From assembly GCF_020283565.1 (NCBI RefSeq), contig NC_060063.1, positions 4,114,563 through 4,178,562 of the forward strand: a DNA stretch of 64,000 bases. Reading direction: 5' to 3'. The position numbers and the translations under genes were made by a program. Below, one piece after another: positions 1 to 11,626 of this stretch. This DNA is from Trifolium pratense. Taxonomy: Eukaryota; Streptophyta; Magnoliopsida; Fabales; Fabaceae. The notes under the pieces are model-generated. The model was not told the origin of the DNA. It made no database searches and saw only the letters and a program-made list of their open reading frames with translations. Position 1 is the stretch's first letter; every line of letters begins with the position of its first letter.

Positions 1-482
1 TAGAACTTGGTAGTATATCTTCCACCATATTTAAATTCTTGTAATTTCATTTCCAAAGTACTTTACGTTTTTAGTCAATTTTCAATTCAAAACATTGGCT
101 ATAAATTCATTTACTTATCTGTAAGTTTGGATTCCAAGTTATTTTCATTTCAACAATTTCTCTTTCAAGTCTATTGTTTTTAACTTGAAGCCTTATAGTC
201 TTTTATTGGCTAAAAGGTAAATAATTAGTGGAGTGTTCGAAGTTAGAATTTTAACTCTTGTATATAAAATGTAATATGTTTCTATCAATTAAGCTAAATT
301 TACTTTGTCAAAAAAAAAATAAAATTGAGTTAAGTTTACGGAAACACCTACAAACTAACTTTTATTTCATATTGAAAATTTACAAATTTGCTTATGTAAC
401 TAATTATATTATTGTTTGATAAATTACTCAGAAATCATTAAGAGTAATCTAAATAAAACCATCATTTCAGATACAATAAACT
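1..482. other. AT-rich flank, no gene recognised
   Basis: The sequence is A+T rich with many short poly-A and poly-T runs. I see no long open frame, splice-bounded exon or repeat that I recognise. The stretch 600-1237 is the same, with one lysine- and phenylalanine-rich small open frame on the minus strand that has no family signature. Confidence 0.5.
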
Positions 483-598
483 ATTTTTTTTCACCATCAG
501 TATCCGGTTCACTGAACCGTCTAATTGTCAGAAGTCGAACCCCTGATCAAATATTTAAGGGAACAAAATCTTAACACTTGGACCAATTCATTATTGTT
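483..598 (-). mobile_element. tRNA-derived SINE-like candidate
   Basis: Read on the minus strand, the segment holds a box A-like stretch (TTGGTCCAAGTGTTAAG) and about 35 bases later a box B-like stretch (GGGGTTCGACTTC). It ends at an A-rich tail, seen as T-rich on the plus strand near 485-492. That order and spacing is typical of plant tRNA-derived SINEs. I could not identify a convincing target-site duplication, so the limits are approximate. Confidence 0.45.
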
Positions 599-1237
599 TT
601 TATTTCTTAATTAATTAACCGTAAACAGTAACTCTTATTATATATTGCAAGCTTTATCGAAGTTTCTGTGTGCATGATAATTAATTATATATATGGCAAG
701 CTTTATGAGGGAGTTTCCGAGTGCTTGATGATGAATAATCACGAGACTAGACTCAGAAACTTGATGCCAAAAGTGTAGAAGAATTCAAACTGAAAATTTT
801 AAAATATTTTTTTAATTGATAATAAAGACGCGGTTTACACCTTTCAATAGATTATTTTATTTAATTTATACTGAAATTCTTTTTGGTTTTAGGAAAATCT
901 CTAGGACTAGAGATTATTAAAATCAAGTTTGATGAATATAAAATTAAGTAACGCGTGGCCGCCACGTTCCTTTGAATATTATATTAAGTTTTCTTCCATG
1001 TCATTGCATCTAGTCACTCATTTTAGTCAAGAAGGAAGTAAAATGAATTACGATTTTTACATGTAAGGCAAACCAGAAACACCAAGTACACAATAATGAG
1101 GAAAAAAAAGCAACTTGTGATTGATGGTATTGAATTTAAAAAATGAATTAAGGATTCTGTGGATGAGTAACAAAAACCACCATTGGTCATTATTAAACTA
1201 TGGGAAAATTCTTGGATAAACATAAATATAAATAATA

Positions 1238-1393
1238 CTGGACATAAATATACGTAAAAATGTATTTTTTTTACGTTCATTGAATAATGAATGTATCAGG
1301 ACTGTTCAGATACATCTATTATTCAAGATACATCAATTATTCAATAAATTTAAAAAGTGTATTTTTACTTATATTTGTGTCCGAAGGGAGTAG
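1238..1393. mobile_element. Stowaway-like MITE candidate
   Basis: The left end (CTGGACATAAATATACGTAA) and the right end, read in reverse complement (CTCCCTTCGGACACAAATAT), form imperfect terminal inverted repeats, with an A+T-rich, partly palindromic middle. The CTCCCTTCGGACACAAAT end resembles the Stowaway (Tc1/mariner) consensus seen widely in plants. The left terminus has decayed. Confidence 0.45.
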
Positions 1394-2220
1394 ATGTTAG
1401 GCATAAATTTGAGTTTCCTCCATTTATTACGCATCCTTTTGTTATCTATTTATGAGAAAGATAGACACAAATGAATATTAGTGAACCCATTTTTAATAGA
1501 GCAAACCCAAACTCGTTAGACACACTCACATAAACAAAATAAATTAAAGATAAAAGAAATAAAATAATGTTGATTAATGTGATTATATTATTTTTGTTTT
1601 AAATTTTTGAATTTGTATGTGTGCCTAAATATATTTTATTTGGATATATGTCTATGCAAGCGTTGCTCTAAACTATTAAGGTGGAGAATTTGCAAATAAT
1701 TTGTCAGGAGTAACAATAATTTGCCAATGTTTATAAGAAAGAGACATCATTTTTATGCTCAAAACTTTAAATATAAAGAAGTTAAGCAGTGAGTTTTCTT
1801 CTATCATGAGGTCTTATAAATAGACAAAATATTAAAGAGAAATGTTGTATATAGTGAAAATTGAAATCGCGAGAATCAAATAAACATTGTGATTGGTCAG
1901 CTTCTACACCAACTCCCCCTTTTTCCCACCAAACACGGTGAGTGTTTTCCATCCAATGCAAAATGTATACCAAGGCATTCGTGAATTTCGCGAAACAATT
2001 TCCTTCGCCGTAAATTTTCGAATAAAGACTAATTTATTCCCTTTATACTTAGTAACTGTCAGTCTTCTCTGTCTTCGAAACTGGAATTCAAATATCAAAA
2101 GTAAAAATAATATATTATTCAGCAAGAGTAAAAAAGTAAATTGGAACGGGAAAAAATATAAAAAGACAAAACAGATCTGACAAATATATAAAATATCACC
2201 ACAATCATCGTATATTATTT

Positions 2221-2283
2221 CTTCTTCTTCTTCTTCTTCTTCTTCTTCTTCTTCTTCTTCTTCTTCTTCTTCTTCTTCTTCTT
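2221..2283. repeat. (CTT)n microsatellite
   Basis: About 21 uninterrupted CTT units. On the minus strand it reads as a GAA run and makes a poly-glutamate tract inside a 176-codon open frame (1904-2434); that frame shows no family motif and I do not call it a gene. The surrounding 1394-2465 region is otherwise A+T-rich and unrecognised. Confidence 0.9.
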
Positions 2284-2789
2284 GAAGTTGTTGAACAAAA
2301 ACATCAATAATTTGCCCAACCAAGTCTTTGTAGGGAGCATCGGATAGATTAAGGCCGATTTTTTTTGGAAGTCTGCTTTCGAACCATATATGGTGAAACT
2401 GGAATATTTTCAAAATTTTGTGGGCTGCAATCAATTATGGCTTTTGGTTTTTAATAAAACAGGGTTGGAAAAATTTTCCTCTCACCCCTACATTTAATCA
2501 TTCACCCCTACAAGTAACTCTATATTCTCATTTTACCCCTTATATTTCTTCAGAACACTTGCATAAAGTTTTTCAATAAAAAAATTGCAAACCAGACCTA
2601 AATGAAGTGTTACGGTAACAAAAATGAGTCCAGACCCAACCACACCCATACCTAAACATAGCTAAATTTTTAGAACTGGTTTTTTTAAGTTTTTCGGTTT
2701 GTAACTTTGACTAAATGTAGGGGTGATTTGAAATAATAAAAGGGGTAAAATGGAAATATTGAATTGTTGGCAAGGGTGAAGGGTTAAAT

Positions 2790-3663
2790 TAGAGCTGTCA
2801 AAATGGGCTAGCCCGAATGGGCTGGCCCGCCAAGCCCGATTTTTTCCCGGGCTCGAGCCTTGAAAATACTAGCCCGAATTATTTTCGGGCTTTTTAGCCC
2901 GGCCTGATAAAGCCCGATTAAAATATGGGCTAACCCGAATGGGCCACGGGCGGCCCGCAAATCCGAAAAATTAAAATTAAAATAAATATAAATAATTTGT
3001 TTTGGATGATTTGAACTAAGTTCGTAATATAAATTTTAAAACACCTCCGCTACTTAAGTAGCGGATGAGTAAAAATAAGGCACCTGAGAAACTCGTAGGT
3101 AGCGGATAAGTTAAAATAGGGCGCGCGAGAAACTCGTACGTGGAGGTTGAGTAAAAATAGGGCGCGCGAGAATCTTATAAGTAGCGGATGACTAAAAATA
3201 GGGCGCGTTAAAGTCGTAGGTAGCGGATGAGTAAAAATATGACGCGCAAGAAACTCGTAAGTAGCGGATTTGTAAAAATATAGGGCGCGAGAAACTCATA
3301 GGTAGCGGATGAGTAACAATAGGGCGCGCGAGAAACTCGTACATAGCGGATGAGTAAAAATACGGCGCGCGAGAATTATTATATATATATATATATATAT
3401 ATAAGTATCGGATGAGAGTAAAAATAGGACGCGCGAAAATTATTGATCATATTTATAAAGTTGAGTTTGAGCACTAAATGTAAAATAAAAAATAAAAAAA
3501 TAAACCGGGCGGCCCGAAAGCCCGACAACCCGTACTGGGCCGGGCTCGAGCACTAATTTTGGTAGCCCTTTTTTTACCCGAGCTTTTTAGCCCGGCCCGA
3601 TGAAGCCCGAAGCCCGACCGGGCCGGCCCGAATTTGGTCGAGCCGCCCGTTTTGACAGCTCTA
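2790..3663. mobile_element. Non-autonomous hAT-like element with 8-bp target duplication
   Basis: The termini are TAGAGCTGTCAAAATGGGC on the left and its near-perfect inverse on the right, flanked by the identical 8-bp duplication GGTTAAAT (2782-2789 and 3664-3671). TIRs of this form with 8-bp duplications are characteristic of hAT elements. The subterminal regions are crowded with GCCCG and CGGGC motifs on both sides, as expected for transposase-binding subterminal repeats. The middle is a tandem array and no transposase frame is present. It sits inside another TIR element. Confidence 0.8.
3050..3440. repeat. About 41-bp tandem array inside the hAT-like element
   Basis: Roughly nine degenerate copies of a unit that runs GTAGCGGATGAGTAAAAATA and then GGGCGCGCGAGAAACTCG. 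The array starts with a palindrome, CCGCTACTTAAGTAGCGG, near 3047-3064. A short (TA)n tract interrupts it near 3379-3402. The unit resembles sequence at 43283-43480. Confidence 0.75.
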
Positions 3664-3700
3664 GGTTAAATGTAGGGGTGGGAGGGAGATTTTTCAACGG

Positions 3701-4305
3701 GTTGATGTTGTTGTGATCCATTTGAGGATGCGCCCAATAATTGTGATCAAGAATGAGCTTTGGATATTAATTTTGATTTGTGTAGAAACAAAGTATATAG
3801 CCCCACTTGTAGTGTACATGATGGGTAGTATGACTAGGGTTATGATCATATAAATAGATAGGCTATAGGTGCAATACAGTCAGCATATATGCTACCATTG
3901 AGAACCTCAAGTTATGAACATGTGATTTAGCAAAGGAAGACTTAGGTCTAATGAGATTATCAAGTAAGTGTGTTCTAATTCTAATTTTTACATGTGAATA
4001 TTATATGATTTAGAACCCTAAATTTCGGCTATGATTCATTCAAGCAAACCATATTTGTTTTCCATCAATTCGGTTTCATCGTCGTTGTAAAGTATTTCTG
4101 ATTTAATCATAATTTTATGAAACTGAATTGATCGGATGCTAAATTGCTAATAATTTTCGGTTGATTTGTTCTTTTCCTTCTTTTTTTTTTTTCTTTCGTT
4201 ACTGTGCGATGCGATTCAATTCTTGCTGATGCTTTGGTATAAGTACAATTTCTTATATAATATTTTAAACTGTATCAAGCATGTTTAGTTGAAAACATGC
4301 AAACA
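3701..4305. other. Unrecognised AT-rich stretch
   Basis: No exon-like open frame or repeat boundary recognised. It separates the nested TIR elements from the large palindrome. Confidence 0.4.
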
Positions 4306-5738
4306 TTTTTCAACTATATCTCTCTTTTGAGAGAGTATTTGGAATCCTCGGCCCGTTTTGAGAATCATTCTTTCCAATAAACTCTCTGAACATCGATAAT
4401 CGACTTATAAAATAATCATCCTTAACAAATTAACGAGGGCTCTTCCACGGTAGAAACCTTTTGAATTAATAAAAGAATGATCTTTAATTTTAATTTTAAT
4501 TTCTTTAGCTTTAGATACATATTCATATATCTCTCGTAAACAAAAAGAATCATCTGCTTTCAAACTTACTATAGAATTCTTTTGAAAATAAAGAGACACC
4601 TTTTTCAGTTTAGACTCTTCAACATTCCGAAGATAAGGAGACACCTTCCTAGACTGACAATAATCCTTCAAATGTTGCATTCATTCAAATGTTCGGAACC
4701 AACATGAATATTGTGTACATGACCATGAAGATTGTTGCTACTACGTTTGTTTGAAAAATACGGAGACACTCTTCTAAGATGCTCCACCACTTCACTTTTT
4801 TTATAGGCAAATTCATTGAAGTTGTTATCCACATTCTTGTTATACTTAATTTCCATTTTTCCCTAATTAAGTTATAAAATAACGAAAAAATTACAAACAA
4901 AAAATAAAAAACTGAAAAAGAAAAAATATAAAGTAATAACAGCAAGAAGAAACAACATGATATATCTGTGAAAAGAAAAGGAGAAAAAATGAAGCATATC
5001 AGAATACAAGGTGATGAAAAAAAAATCACCAAATTAGTCTATGACTTTGTAGAACACCAATATGCTTCATTTTTCTCTTTTTCTTTTTATAGACATATTA
5101 TGATGTTTCTTTCGGCTGTTATTATTTATTTTATTTTATTTTTCAGTTTTTTTCTTTTGGTTGGTAATTTTTTCTATATTTTGTAACTTAATTAGGGAAA
5201 AATCCAAATTAAGTATAACAAGAATGTGGATAACCCCTTCGATAAATTTGCATAACAAGAATGTGGATAACCTCATCTAGAAGAGTGTCTCCTTATTTTC
5301 CAAACAAACGTAGTAGGATTTTCATGATCATGTTGGTACATAATTTTCATGCCAGCTCCGAACATTTGAACGAATGGAACATTTGAACGATTCTTGTCAT
5401 TTTAGGAAGGTGTCTCCTTATTTTCGGAGCGTTAAAGAGTCTAAACCGAAGAAGGTGTCTTCTTATTTTCAAAAGAATTTTAGAGTAAGTTTGAAAGCAG
5501 ATGATTTTCTTGTTTACGAGAGATATGTGAATATTTATCTAAAGCTAAAGAGATTAAAATTAAGACTAACTCGTTAATTCAAAAGTTTCCCACAGTGGAA
5601 GAGTCTTCGGCACATTGATGATTTTTTAAGTCAGTTGTCAATTTTTAGAGAGTTTTGTTGAGAAGAATGATTATCAAGAGGGGCCTAAAGTTGAAGAGGA
5701 TTTCAAATACTCTCAAAAGAGACTTATAGTTGAAAATC
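4306..5738. repeat. About 1.4-kb near-perfect inverted repeat (giant palindrome)
   Basis: The left arm (about 4306-4998) and right arm (about 5061-5738) are reverse complements over almost their whole length, with small indels and substitutions. The homology runs nearly to the centre: GAAAAAATGAAGCATAT at about 4982-4998 pairs with ATATGCTTCATTTTTCTC at about 5062-5079. The spacer is only about 60 bp and itself holds a small hairpin (GGTGATG and its partner around 5010-5030). Each arm carries gene-like coding sequence. A transcript across this locus would fold into a long double strand. Confidence 0.85.
4405..5577. pseudogene. Gene-like fragment present in both arms of the palindrome
   Basis: The left arm encodes a 91-residue open frame on the minus strand (4405-4680) plus a 62-residue frame (4668-4856). 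The right arm encodes the same protein on the plus strand (5374-5577). The peptides repeat a short motif of the form (K/R)(K/R)VSPYF or KKVSLYFQ and share SLKADD. Conservation of codons between arms suggests the sequence derives from a real gene. The VSPYF repeat recalls the N-terminal region of plant MBD4-like DNA glycosylases, but that is a recollection and not shown here. No catalytic domain is present. Confidence 0.4.
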
Positions 5739-5859
5739 CTAAAAGGAAATCCAAAAATGGTGGTATGAATATAATTCTGTTTACATTTTTTTTTTCTTTT
5801 AATTTGCTTGCTTGTCTCTGTACCAAATGATTCTTCCATGTAAACGGATGCATTGGGCC

Positions 5860-6636
5860 TAGGGGTGTACGTGGGCCGGATTGGGTTGGGTTTGGCCAAA
5901 ACCAAAATCCAAACCACATATGGTACTCCGGGTTGAATTTAGTAAAATAACCACCCGTTATAACATTGGGCCGGGTTGGGTAAATCCACTAATTTCCGGG
6001 TTGGATTGGGTTGGGTTGTGGGTTACCCAAATTATTTTTCTATTTTTTTTTATTAAATATCTAAATATTGAATCATCATATTTTCTCATAAAAAAATAAC
6101 TCAATCAATGTATCTTGTTGAAAAATAGGGTAATTTTTTTTCACTATAAAAAATAATCACCCATTTTTTTTTGTGTAAATCTACTAATTTACGGGCTGGA
6201 TAGCGTGTTATCCAAATGATTTTTTTGCTTTTTTTAATATCAAATGACTAAACCATGAATCACTATATTTGTTTATGAAAATTATTCAATTTTTTAAAAG
6301 TTTAAAAAAATAATGCGAAAAGTTATCATATTTGTTTATAAAAATTATTCAATCTTTTTTATTTTCGTAAAAAATAGTATAACTCATTTTCAATATAAAA
6401 ATATTTAATAATCAAATGAAAAAATCTTTAGTATTTTCATAAAAAAATTTCAAGAAACATAGCACTAGTGGGTTTTTTGGGTTGGGTCCGGTGTTACCCG
6501 AAACCCAATTTTTTTAATGGGTTTTTCATTTTTGAAATCCATATCCACCCAATTGCCCGACCCAACCCACTTTTTTGGGTTGGATTGGGTGGGTTTGACC
6601 GGATCGACCGGATTTGCCCAACCCATGTACACCCCT
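5860..6636. mobile_element. hAT-like non-autonomous element with GGGTTGGG-rich ends
   Basis: The left terminus TAGGGGTGTACGTGGGCCGG is inverted at the right end (CAACCCATGTACACCCCT). The subterminal regions are full of GGTTGGGT-type repeats on the left and of their complement on the right, while the middle is A+T rich. TGGGCC occurs at both outer boundaries (5854-5859 and 6636-6641), a short possible target duplication; hAT elements normally leave 8 bp, so the exact limits are uncertain. The small open frames across it are products of low-complexity sequence. Confidence 0.6.
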
Positions 6637-7445
6637 GGGCCGGTCGAAAATTAAGATTTTGTCCAACACTTTCTTCTACTATGAGCAACTTACAAAAGCG
6701 ACAAATTATTTTGATCAAGCTCACATTTTGATTAGAAAGGCTCTGCCACAATATATTATGGTAAATAATGGTAAGAAGTCTTTTACATGAAAAAAAACTA
6801 TGACTCAATAGATAACATAGTACCTGAATTTTTAACCTTGTTTAAATTTATTATGTATCCGAAGAAACCACATCAATAATCCTTTAGTTTTTGGAGCAAA
6901 CAAATAAGCAACCAAAACAAAATGGAATAAGCAATAACTTAATAAGAAAGGGTTGTTAGGCATAAACATCTGCTGGGCTGCAACTAGGGATATGGTGGAT
7001 GAAGCTAGTTGCGGTATAATTTATGAGTAATATTGTAAATTGAATCGTAGTATTTGAAAACAATTTATAATCTATAAACTCTAACCTTGTAGTGATAATA
7101 GAAAGGTAGACACAATTGACCGAACTTCGTGATCAAATATCATGTGTTCTGTTGTGTTTGTGTTTTCATATATTTTTACTTATGAAACAGGTTGTTGTTC
7201 TAATATAGCTTATTTTTCATTTGTAGCATATGCAGTCACCGACTTCTAAAGAATATAAGATGATAAAATTATAACTTTATATATATCATGAAGTTTACAT
7301 GACCAATTTCTCATGCTTTTGCATTCAATATAAAAAAAACTTGAGACATTGCAAACCAGTACCACTTATTTTACAAGACAATTAAAATGGCCGAGATGAT
7401 CTATAATATTAAAAAGTATATAAAAATTAAATATACCATCAAGTT
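6637..7445. other. 3' flank of the LRK10L2-type gene
   Basis: A+T-rich sequence downstream of the minus-strand receptor kinase gene. It should include that gene's 3' UTR just below 7446. I see no other gene or repeat that I can name. Confidence 0.4.
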
Positions 7446-9402
7446 TTAAGACGTGCGAGACTCTGATTCTGAACTAGTAGGAGACGAAAGCAATGGTTTT
7501 GGTGGTATTTCCAATGACTTCATGCTACCTTCTAACATTTTAATCACTTTACTCATTGTAGGCCTATCATTAGGAAATGTTTGAATACACCACAAACCTA
7601 CAATGGTCATTCTTCTTATAATATCATCTTCTTCGGTGTCCATTATCTCGTCAGGTCTCAAATCACTACCGAGTTCAAGCCTACTGTATACCCAATGAGG
7701 AAAGTATATCTCACTCGTGCGGCTTGCATCAGCATTAATGTTTTTCCTTCCACCCACCATTTCTAACAACATAACTCCATAACTATAAACATCAGACTTG
7801 TGTGAAACTCCTCCAAATTGTCTACTCCACATTTCTGGAGCTACATACCCCATTGTCCCTCTTTGACCAGACATCGAAATAATGCTCTCTTTTTTCAGGT
7901 TGAGCTTTGCAAGCCCGAAATCTGAAATCTTTGGGCAAAAATTCTCATCCAAAAGAATGTTATGTGGTTTTATGTCAAAATGTAAAATTCGAGTGGTACA
8001 TCCTCTATGCAAGTACTCTAGCCCACAAGCTATTCCTTTCGCAATTTGATACAAATTATCCCAACTTAAAGATGTAATAGTTTCATGTCCCTTATTGTAA
8101 ATAAATTTGTCAAGAGAACCATTAGACATAAATTCATATATGAGAGCTTTTTTACGACCTTCATAACAAAATCCAAGAAGGGTGACGATATTAACATGTG
8201 AGGTTCTAGTAATACTAGCAACCTCATTAATAAACTCTTCGCCATTTTCTTTTGATGAATTCAATATCTTCACTGCAACGAGAGAACCATTGACTAATTT
8301 TCCTTTGTACACAACACCAAAACCTCCTTGACCAAGTTTAATTTTGAATGAGTTTGTCATTTTCTTAATTTCTGAAAACTTATATGTTTTTTGCAATACA
8401 GCTCCATGATCTTTTAAAAATGCTTCAATGTTATTATCATTCTTTGCCTTAAACCGAAATTTTACTTGTTGTATTGATAACTTGCCTCTAAAATAATATA
8501 TCATGATGCACATCAGCAATGCTACCATTGCTGCACTTCCAACACCTGTTGTTAGAAGGAGAATTATCTTATTATGTGCTGATGGATGAAAGAAAACTAA
8601 ATAAATAAAAATTGTAATATTGTATCGTTTTTTCTGATGTTATTTGGGGTGTCTATGACAAAATATTGATCTCCATGTAATCAAAGTGATAGAATTCAAT
8701 ATCTCTCTGTAATCAAAGTTATATATATTGGTAAGCCATGTGCTTAAGGTTTTGTATAGTACAATAGTTTGCTTATGAAAGAAATAGTGTGATCAACATA
8801 GATAGGCAAGAAGTTAAGGTTTTCATTATTCATAAATTGTATAGTTTTGGTCTTTGCTTGCTTATCTAAGGAAGGATAACGGTTCTTCTTTTATTGACCA
8901 TTGCTAAAAAAAATTATGATTAATTATAATGATTACTGATCAATACTAAATAATATAATGATCATTATTAAATATATTACCACAAAATAGTTAAAGGGAG
9001 AATACAATAGGAAATTAGATTATAGATGTATTACCTAGAATGATCTTCATTTTCCCTTGCGAATCTGTTAGAGCATAGAGGAATCTGTTAGAGCATTGGT
9101 TACACCGAAAAAAATATTAAATTTGTCTTGTATATTTGATAGCAAAACCTTAGTCCGTTATCAATTTTGTTTAAGCCTTGTATTAATTGAGTTGAACTTG
9201 ATTTTGTTAAAACAAAATAGATAATTGGTTTTTATTTTATTTTATAATTTCTAATATAATTTTCTTTTTGCTATATACCAAGTGACAAACACTACTAATA
9301 CTCATACAACTATGAAGTTCTAAATTTGAATCCAGGTGAAGACTTTCAACCTTACAATAATGACGTTGACAGTTGAACTAGGCCTTATAGACAATTACTA
9401 TT

Positions 9403-9467
<65 letters not shown>

Positions 9468-10337
9468 TCCTAACAATTTTTATTTTATATGAGTTCATTT
9501 TCGTTATTTATTTATTTATTTATGAGATAAAGCGATAGAAAACATACTTTTGTGACAGTGTGAGGAATGAGCAATAGATCCATTTGGACAATTATCATAA
9601 TAGCAAGAGGACTTAACATGTTTCTCAATATCATTATTGTTCTTCCATTTACAATCTCCTTCATCACTTCCCAAACACTTCAAACATTCCTCATCCTCCA
9701 CAATATACTCCACCTCAAACCCTTCATTCAAACCTTTTTCAACAACATCACCCTCAAAATAACCATCTCGATTATTCTCTATAGGAAAATCTGTTCCTAC
9801 TGGCACTTGAATATGTCTCTTACAACTCCTTAACACATCATTTTCTTCACCAACATAAAAGAAAGCAGGATTCTCAGGTCCACATGGATAAAAATTTGGT
9901 GGATATTGAGAGGAACAATCGTAGTATATGGTGATGTTCTTGATATTTGGGAGATAGTGAAACAAAATTGGGGACAAAAAAGTTTCATCAAATTGAGGAG
10001 AACAAAGATCTTGAAAAAGGTCTGGTTTTTGGAGTTTAATGGTGTGAGTTGTGGTGTTGATATCAAGTACTGTGAAATTTTGTAAGGATAACATAATGGT
10101 AGTAACGTTGTTTTCGTTGCAGTTAAGGTAAAACGGTTTGCCGGCGCCACAGTTAGGATCGCCATTTTGTCCCCAGAATGGATAAGAGATGTTGGTGATA
10201 TTTCCACAACTGTAGGAGTTGTCTCTACAACTTGCATAATTGTAAACTGATTTAGATTGTTGAGGGAAAAAAGTGGTTATTATTGAGAAGAAAAAGATGT
10301 ATTTAATATTTGGGAACACATGGAAATGATTATCCAT
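7446..10337 (-). CDS. LRK10L2: LRK10L2-type receptor-like protein kinase (three exons)
   Basis: Single-pass plasma-membrane receptor kinase of the LEAF RUST 10 resistance-locus-like family; its ligand is unknown. Exons on the minus strand: 10337-9548, 9064-9035 (30 nt) and 8545-7446. All joins are phase 1 with GT/AG borders and total 1920 nt, giving 639 residues. Exon 1 encodes a hydrophobic signal region, then a Cys-rich GUB_WAK-binding domain (SCGNITNISYPFW) and a WAK-associated C-terminal part (CLKCLGSDEGDCKW). The transmembrane segment lies at about 278-293. The kinase has P-loop GQGGFG (345-350), VAVK lysine 366, catalytic loop HFDIKPHN with Asp464 (a non-RD kinase, usual in this family), DFG at 482-484 and APE at 509-511. 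All core residues are present, so it is probably active. A broken paralogue lies at 52372-54443 and an exon-1 relic at 17750-18470. Confidence 0.88.
9061..9096 (-). repeat. Tandem duplication of a splice-acceptor region
   Basis: The 20-bp unit beginning GAATCTGTTAGAGCAT occurs at 9061 and again at 9081. On the gene strand each copy carries the acceptor motif CTCTAACAG just before the 30-nt middle exon of the receptor kinase. Use of the distal acceptor would add 20 nt and shift the frame, so the proximal one is taken as correct. Confidence 0.8.
9414..9464. repeat. (TA)n microsatellite in intron 1 of the kinase gene
   Basis: About 25 uninterrupted TA units inside the first intron (9065-9547) of the LRK10L2-type gene. 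Confidence 0.9.
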
Positions 10338-10565
10338 AATGTTGAGAAGAAGGAAGAAGAGTGCAACTTATGGTAAGAGTTAAATTGATGATGGGGTGGT
10401 GAGTTTGAGTTATGCTCTTAAGAGGACCACGAAAAATAGTCAACTGAAAAGTCACCTGGGAAATTTCCACTCTGTTTCCTTAATTAGTTAATTTTTGTTG
10501 ATATTTCAAGTGTGAGTCGAGTCCCACATTGAATGGAAAATTGAATATTAAACACTTTATAAGTC
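10338..10565 (-). promoter_or_regulatory. Upstream region of the LRK10L2-type gene
   Basis: About 230 bp between the kinase start codon and the LINE relic; it must contain the 5' UTR and core promoter, but I cannot fix a TATA box. A plus-strand fragment at about 10490-10560 (GAGTCGAGTCCCACATTGAA, then TTTATAAGT) resembles part of a TRIM LTR. Confidence 0.35.
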
Positions 10566-10865
10566 TTCCTGGTGTTCAGGCGGCGTGTCCCTTTGATGGA
10601 TCTCCAACGGCAGTGCAAGTGGATAAAATATGGATGGATAAAAAGATTAATAGTTGTGGAGTGTAGGAAAATGCGTCACAGTTGTTTTTTTGAATGTCTA
10701 GTAATCTACTCGATGTGGCATAACACTCTGCTGTGGCTAAACTTATCATCGTCATTGCATAATTCTGTATTGGAGAACATTTATCAATTTGCACGTTTCC
10801 TAGGAAGTGGCAGGATGTGGGCTGAAAGGTGGAGTGTTATTTGGTTCGCGTATATTGGTGCTTTG

Positions 10866-11595
10866 TGTAACACCCTTAATTTTTACCCTTTAATTTTATT
10901 TGTAAAATGTCTCTTTAATAAAAATGCAGCGGAAACAAACTCATAAACAAAACTAATTTGTCCAAAAGATTCAAATTACTAAGGTAAACACCACGGTTCA
11001 ATTTAAAAATTCGTAAAGCAATAAATCAACTAAAATAAAATTTAGAGTTCCCCCATAGGACTTCCTAGCAGAGCGACTCAATTATTGAAAACGCAAAAGG
11101 AAGACAGCTCCTAATGCCATCTCCGGACTCTCAGCTAAGCATCATTGTTTACCTGAAAACCTACAATTGCACATCGTAGGGGCGAACCAGAAAAGGGGTG
11201 AGTAACAACGTCACACAATTAACTGAATTCTATAGTAATATAAGACGTAGCCAAACACATAGTAACAACAAGCAACATATTATCCTTTTGGACGACTGAA
11301 TACTCACACAACACAACTCTTAAATACCACAGCTCAACAAGCTAATACACACGCGCTACCAACGATTCATCAACTTCATTGCTACATCATTACTACACCA
11401 TTATAAATATATAATTCGATATCATTATGACATCTTTGCTACCTCATGACTACCTCATAATGATAATAATAATAATAATATATACGTCATCATTTTAATA
11501 TCTTTACTACCTCATGGCTACCTCATAATAATAATAATAATATATACGACATCATTACGACATCTTTACTACCTCATGACTACCTCATAATAATA

Positions 11596-11626
<31 letters not shown>

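Larger units (their letters stand above)
2466..3700. mobile_element. Outer TIR element split by a nested hAT-like element
   Basis: The left end (GAAAAATTTTCCTCTCACCC, then CTACATTTAA) is mirrored at the right end (TTAAATGTAGGGGTGGGAGG, then GAGATTTTTC). Both ends are flanked by GGGTTG-like sequence, so the target duplication is plausible but imperfect. Removing the nested element at 2790-3663 plus one target-site copy leaves about 350 bp, a MITE-sized, Mutator-style TIR element. No coding capacity is seen. Confidence 0.5.

Noticed and set aside
1904..2434. 176-codon minus-strand ORF with a poly-Glu tract
   Set aside because: The Glu run is a translated CTT microsatellite and the flanking codons show no family motif, splice logic or paralogue in the window.
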